A DNA stretch of 5,581 nucleotides from Planctomycetaceae bacterium (GTDB lineage: Bacteria; Planctomycetota; Planctomycetia; Pirellulales; Thermoguttaceae), in NCBI GenBank assembly GCA_031287585.1, contig JAITST010000090.1, positions 1-5,581 of the forward strand, read 5' to 3'. Shown piece by piece: positions 3,865 to 5,581 of the stretch. The position numbers and the translations under genes are program-made. Below the pieces are notes generated by a model. The model was not told the DNA's origin. It searched no databases and was given only the letters and a program-made list of their open reading frames with translations. Within the stretch, counting starts at the first letter, position 1. Each line of letters starts with the position of its first letter.

Positions 3865-5581
3865 ATGATAGATGAAAATCTCCATACACTGGTTGATAAT
3901 TTTCGTAATCAGTATGACAGTTACAAGAGTCCGCTGTACAACGAAACGCAGTTGCGCCGCGAGTTTTTGGACAAATTTATCAGAGCGTTGGGTTGGGATG
4001 TTGACAACGAACAAGGTTTTTCCGAAACATTCAAGGAAGTGATTCACGAAGCAAGTCAGCAAGTCGGGAACGAGAGAGACGGCAAAGAGAATCACACGAA
4101 AAGACCCGACTACTGCATACAAATTGGCGGGCGAAAATTATTTTATATTGAAGCGAAAAAGCCGTCGGTCGATATCCGTGAAAACACAGAGCCGTCGTAT
4201 CAGGTGCGTCGGTATGGTTGGAACGCCAAGATGCCGGTATGTCTGTTGACAAACTTTGATGAGTTCACCGTGTATGATACAACGATTAAACCGCTTCCAA
4301 CCGACACTTCGGCAACCGCTCGTATCTTTTATTGTCGGTACGACGAACTTGAAAAACACAACACGAAGTATCCCGCTTATGAATGCAACTGGGATTTTTT
4401 GTGTGCGTTGTTTTCCAAAGACGCTGTCCAACGTGGCTCTCTGGAAAAATATCGTCAGGCGGACAAAAAGAAAGGAACGCAGGAAGTTGATCAGGTATTT
4501 TTGAACGAGATAGAAGATTGGCGAGTACAGTTGGCACTTAACGTAACGCTCCGTAATACTGAACTAAACGAACGGGAGGTGAATGACGTTGTGCAAAAGA
4601 CGATTGACCGTATCATCTTTTTGCGGATTGCCGAAGACCGCGGAATCGAACGCGAAAACACACTCAAAAAAATCGCCGACGGAAAAGATGTATATCAGAA
4701 TCTCGTAAAACTGTTCAAAACAGCAGACGACAAATACAATTCCGGCTTGTTTCATTTTAGAAACGAAAAGGGCAACACAGACAAACCAGACGTTCTCACT
4801 CCTAAAATAGTTGTTGACGATAAAGTTTTGAAAAACATTATCAAGAGTTTGTATTATCCGAATCCATACGAGTTTTCGGTAATGCCTGCGGATATTTTGG
4901 GGTCTGTCTATGAACGGTTTCTTGGAAAAGTTATCCGTTTGACCGCGGGACATCGCGCAAAGGTTGAAGAAAAACCGGAAGTTCGTAAGGCGGGCGGCGT
5001 TTATTACACACCTTCATACGTTGTCGATTACATCGTAAAGAATACGATTGGCGAAACGCTTACGAATAAAACCGCAAAGCATCTCGGCAATTTTCGTATT
5101 GTTGACCCCGCGTGCGGCAGCGGCAGTTTCTTGGTTGGTGCTTACCAATTTTTGTTGGATTGGTACCTGAACGAATACGTCAAGTCGCCGAGTTCAAACA
5201 AGAAGCGGTTACTCAAAATTAGTGATGGTAACTACAAACTTACAATCAGTGAACGTAAACGGATTTTGACGGCGCATATTTTCGGAGTGGACATTGACAC
5301 GCAAGCGGTTGAAGTTACGAAACTATCACTGTTGTTAAAAGCGTTGGAAGGTTTAAGCGAACAGGAAATTCAACTGAGTTTGTTCAACGAGCGGGCGTTA
5401 CCGAACTTGAGCAGCAATATCAAGTGCGGAAACAGTTTAATCGGAAACGATTTTTATTCGCAAGGCACGTTAAATCTGACGGAAGATAAACAGTACAAGA
5501 TTAACGCGTTCGATTGGCAAGAGGAGTTCAAGGAAGCGTTCCAAGATGGCGGATTTGACGTTGTGATTGGAAATCCGCCGT
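3865..5581 (+). CDS. Type IIG (Eco57I-like) restriction-modification enzyme, N-terminal part
   Basis: The frame is open from ATG 3865 to the window edge (572 codons). An in-frame TAG at 3844-3846 fixes this as the first start; no good Shine-Dalgarno site precedes it. Residues 1-150 form a nuclease domain with a PD-(D/E)xK core: RPD with D82, then YIEAKKP with E96 and K98. A helical connector follows (about 190-370, including QKTIDRIIFLRIAEDRGIE, 244-262, and ILGSVYERFLGK, 344-355). The methyltransferase domain shows motif X GGVYYTP (377-383), SAM-binding motif I DPACGSGSF (414-422), acidic FGVDID (473-478) and catalytic motif IV IGNPP, cut at the edge (N570-P572; the next base, T, fits Tyr or Phe). 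This gamma-class order is typical of N6-adenine methylases fused to a nuclease. One polypeptide would both methylate and cut near its site. The target-recognition domain, probably several hundred residues, lies outside. Whether the gene is intact beyond the window is unknown. Confidence 0.9.
   Translation, partial: MIDENLHTLVDNFRNQYDSYKSPLYNETQLRREFLDKFIRALGWDVDNEQGFSETFKEVIHEASQQVGNERDGKENHTKRPDYCIQIGGRKLFYIEAKKPSVDIRENTEPSYQVRRYGWNAKMPVCLLTNFDEFTVYDTTIKPLPTDTSATARIFYCRYDELEKHNTKYPAYECNWDFLCALFSKDAVQRGSLEKYRQADKKKGTQEVDQVFLNEIEDWRVQLALNVTLRNTELNEREVNDVVQKTIDRIIFLRIAEDRGIERENTLKKIADGKDVYQNLVKLFKTADDKYNSGLFHFRNEKGNTDKPDVLTPKIVVDDKVLKNIIKSLYYPNPYEFSVMPADILGSVYERFLGKVIRLTAGHRAKVEEKPEVRKAGGVYYTPSYVVDYIVKNTIGETLTNKTAKHLGNFRIVDPACGSGSFLVGAYQFLLDWYLNEYVKSPSSNKKRLLKISDGNYKLTISERKRILTAHIFGVDIDTQAVEVTKLSLLLKALEGLSEQEIQLSLFNERALPNLSSNIKCGNSLIGNDFYSQGTLNLTEDKQYKINAFDWQEEFKEAFQDGGFDVVIGNPP

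Noticed and set aside
3610..4122. 170-codon minus-strand frame covering the terminator and the start of the restriction gene
   Set aside because: It runs through a strong intrinsic terminator and antisense to the conserved nuclease domain; the composition is Cys- and Val-rich shadow sequence.
1..5581. CRISPR arrays, tRNA or rRNA genes
   Set aside because: No regularly spaced repeats were seen, and no cloverleaf or rRNA-like stretches were recognised in the gaps between genes.
3865..5581. BREX PglX-type methylase instead of a Type IIG enzyme
   Set aside because: The N-terminal PD-(D/E)xK nuclease and the early motif I position fit the nuclease-methylase fusion; no other BREX genes are visible upstream, although the right side is unseen.

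Overview
The window most likely comes from a member of the Planctomycetota with moderate-to-low GC. The main evidence is the secreted protein at 2747-3637, which has the features I associate with the DUF1571 family, a family found mostly in planctomycetes. Weak or absent Shine-Dalgarno sites at some starts fit this. Assignment to a host-associated, AT-richer lineage is a guess from base composition only.

Left part (1-1240): the tail of an unidentified gene is followed by a 15-nt inverted repeat that overlaps a candidate promoter. Next come a small two-helix membrane protein with an ambiguous start, an unclear stretch of about 300 nt that may hold a 22-residue membrane peptide, and an unidentified 110-aa soluble protein closed by an intrinsic terminator. 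None of these genes is recognisable; the region looks accessory.

Middle left (1244-1801, minus strand): a broken insertion sequence. It keeps a candidate terminal inverted repeat and the N-terminal DNA-binding part of an IS3-family OrfA transposase. The reading then runs, out of frame, into an unrelated C-terminal coding fragment. No OrfB and no second IS end are visible.

Middle right (1873-3637): two conserved genes diverge from a shared intergenic region. On the minus strand is an intact glyoxalase-II-like metallo-beta-lactamase-fold hydrolase, with all metal ligands visible. On the plus strand is the exported DUF1571-like protein, followed by a strong terminator hairpin.

Right part (3865 to the window end): the first 572 codons of a single-polypeptide Type IIG (Eco57I-like) restriction-modification enzyme. 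It has an N-terminal PD-(D/E)xK nuclease, a helical connector and an N6-adenine methyltransferase domain. The window stops inside the catalytic NPP(Y/F) motif. This is a DNA-modification and phage-defence gene of a known class. I see no clearly undescribed system. The oddest items are the interrupted start of the membrane protein, the transposase chimera, the possible mini-membrane peptide, and a perfect inverted repeat written into the last codons of the hydrolase gene.
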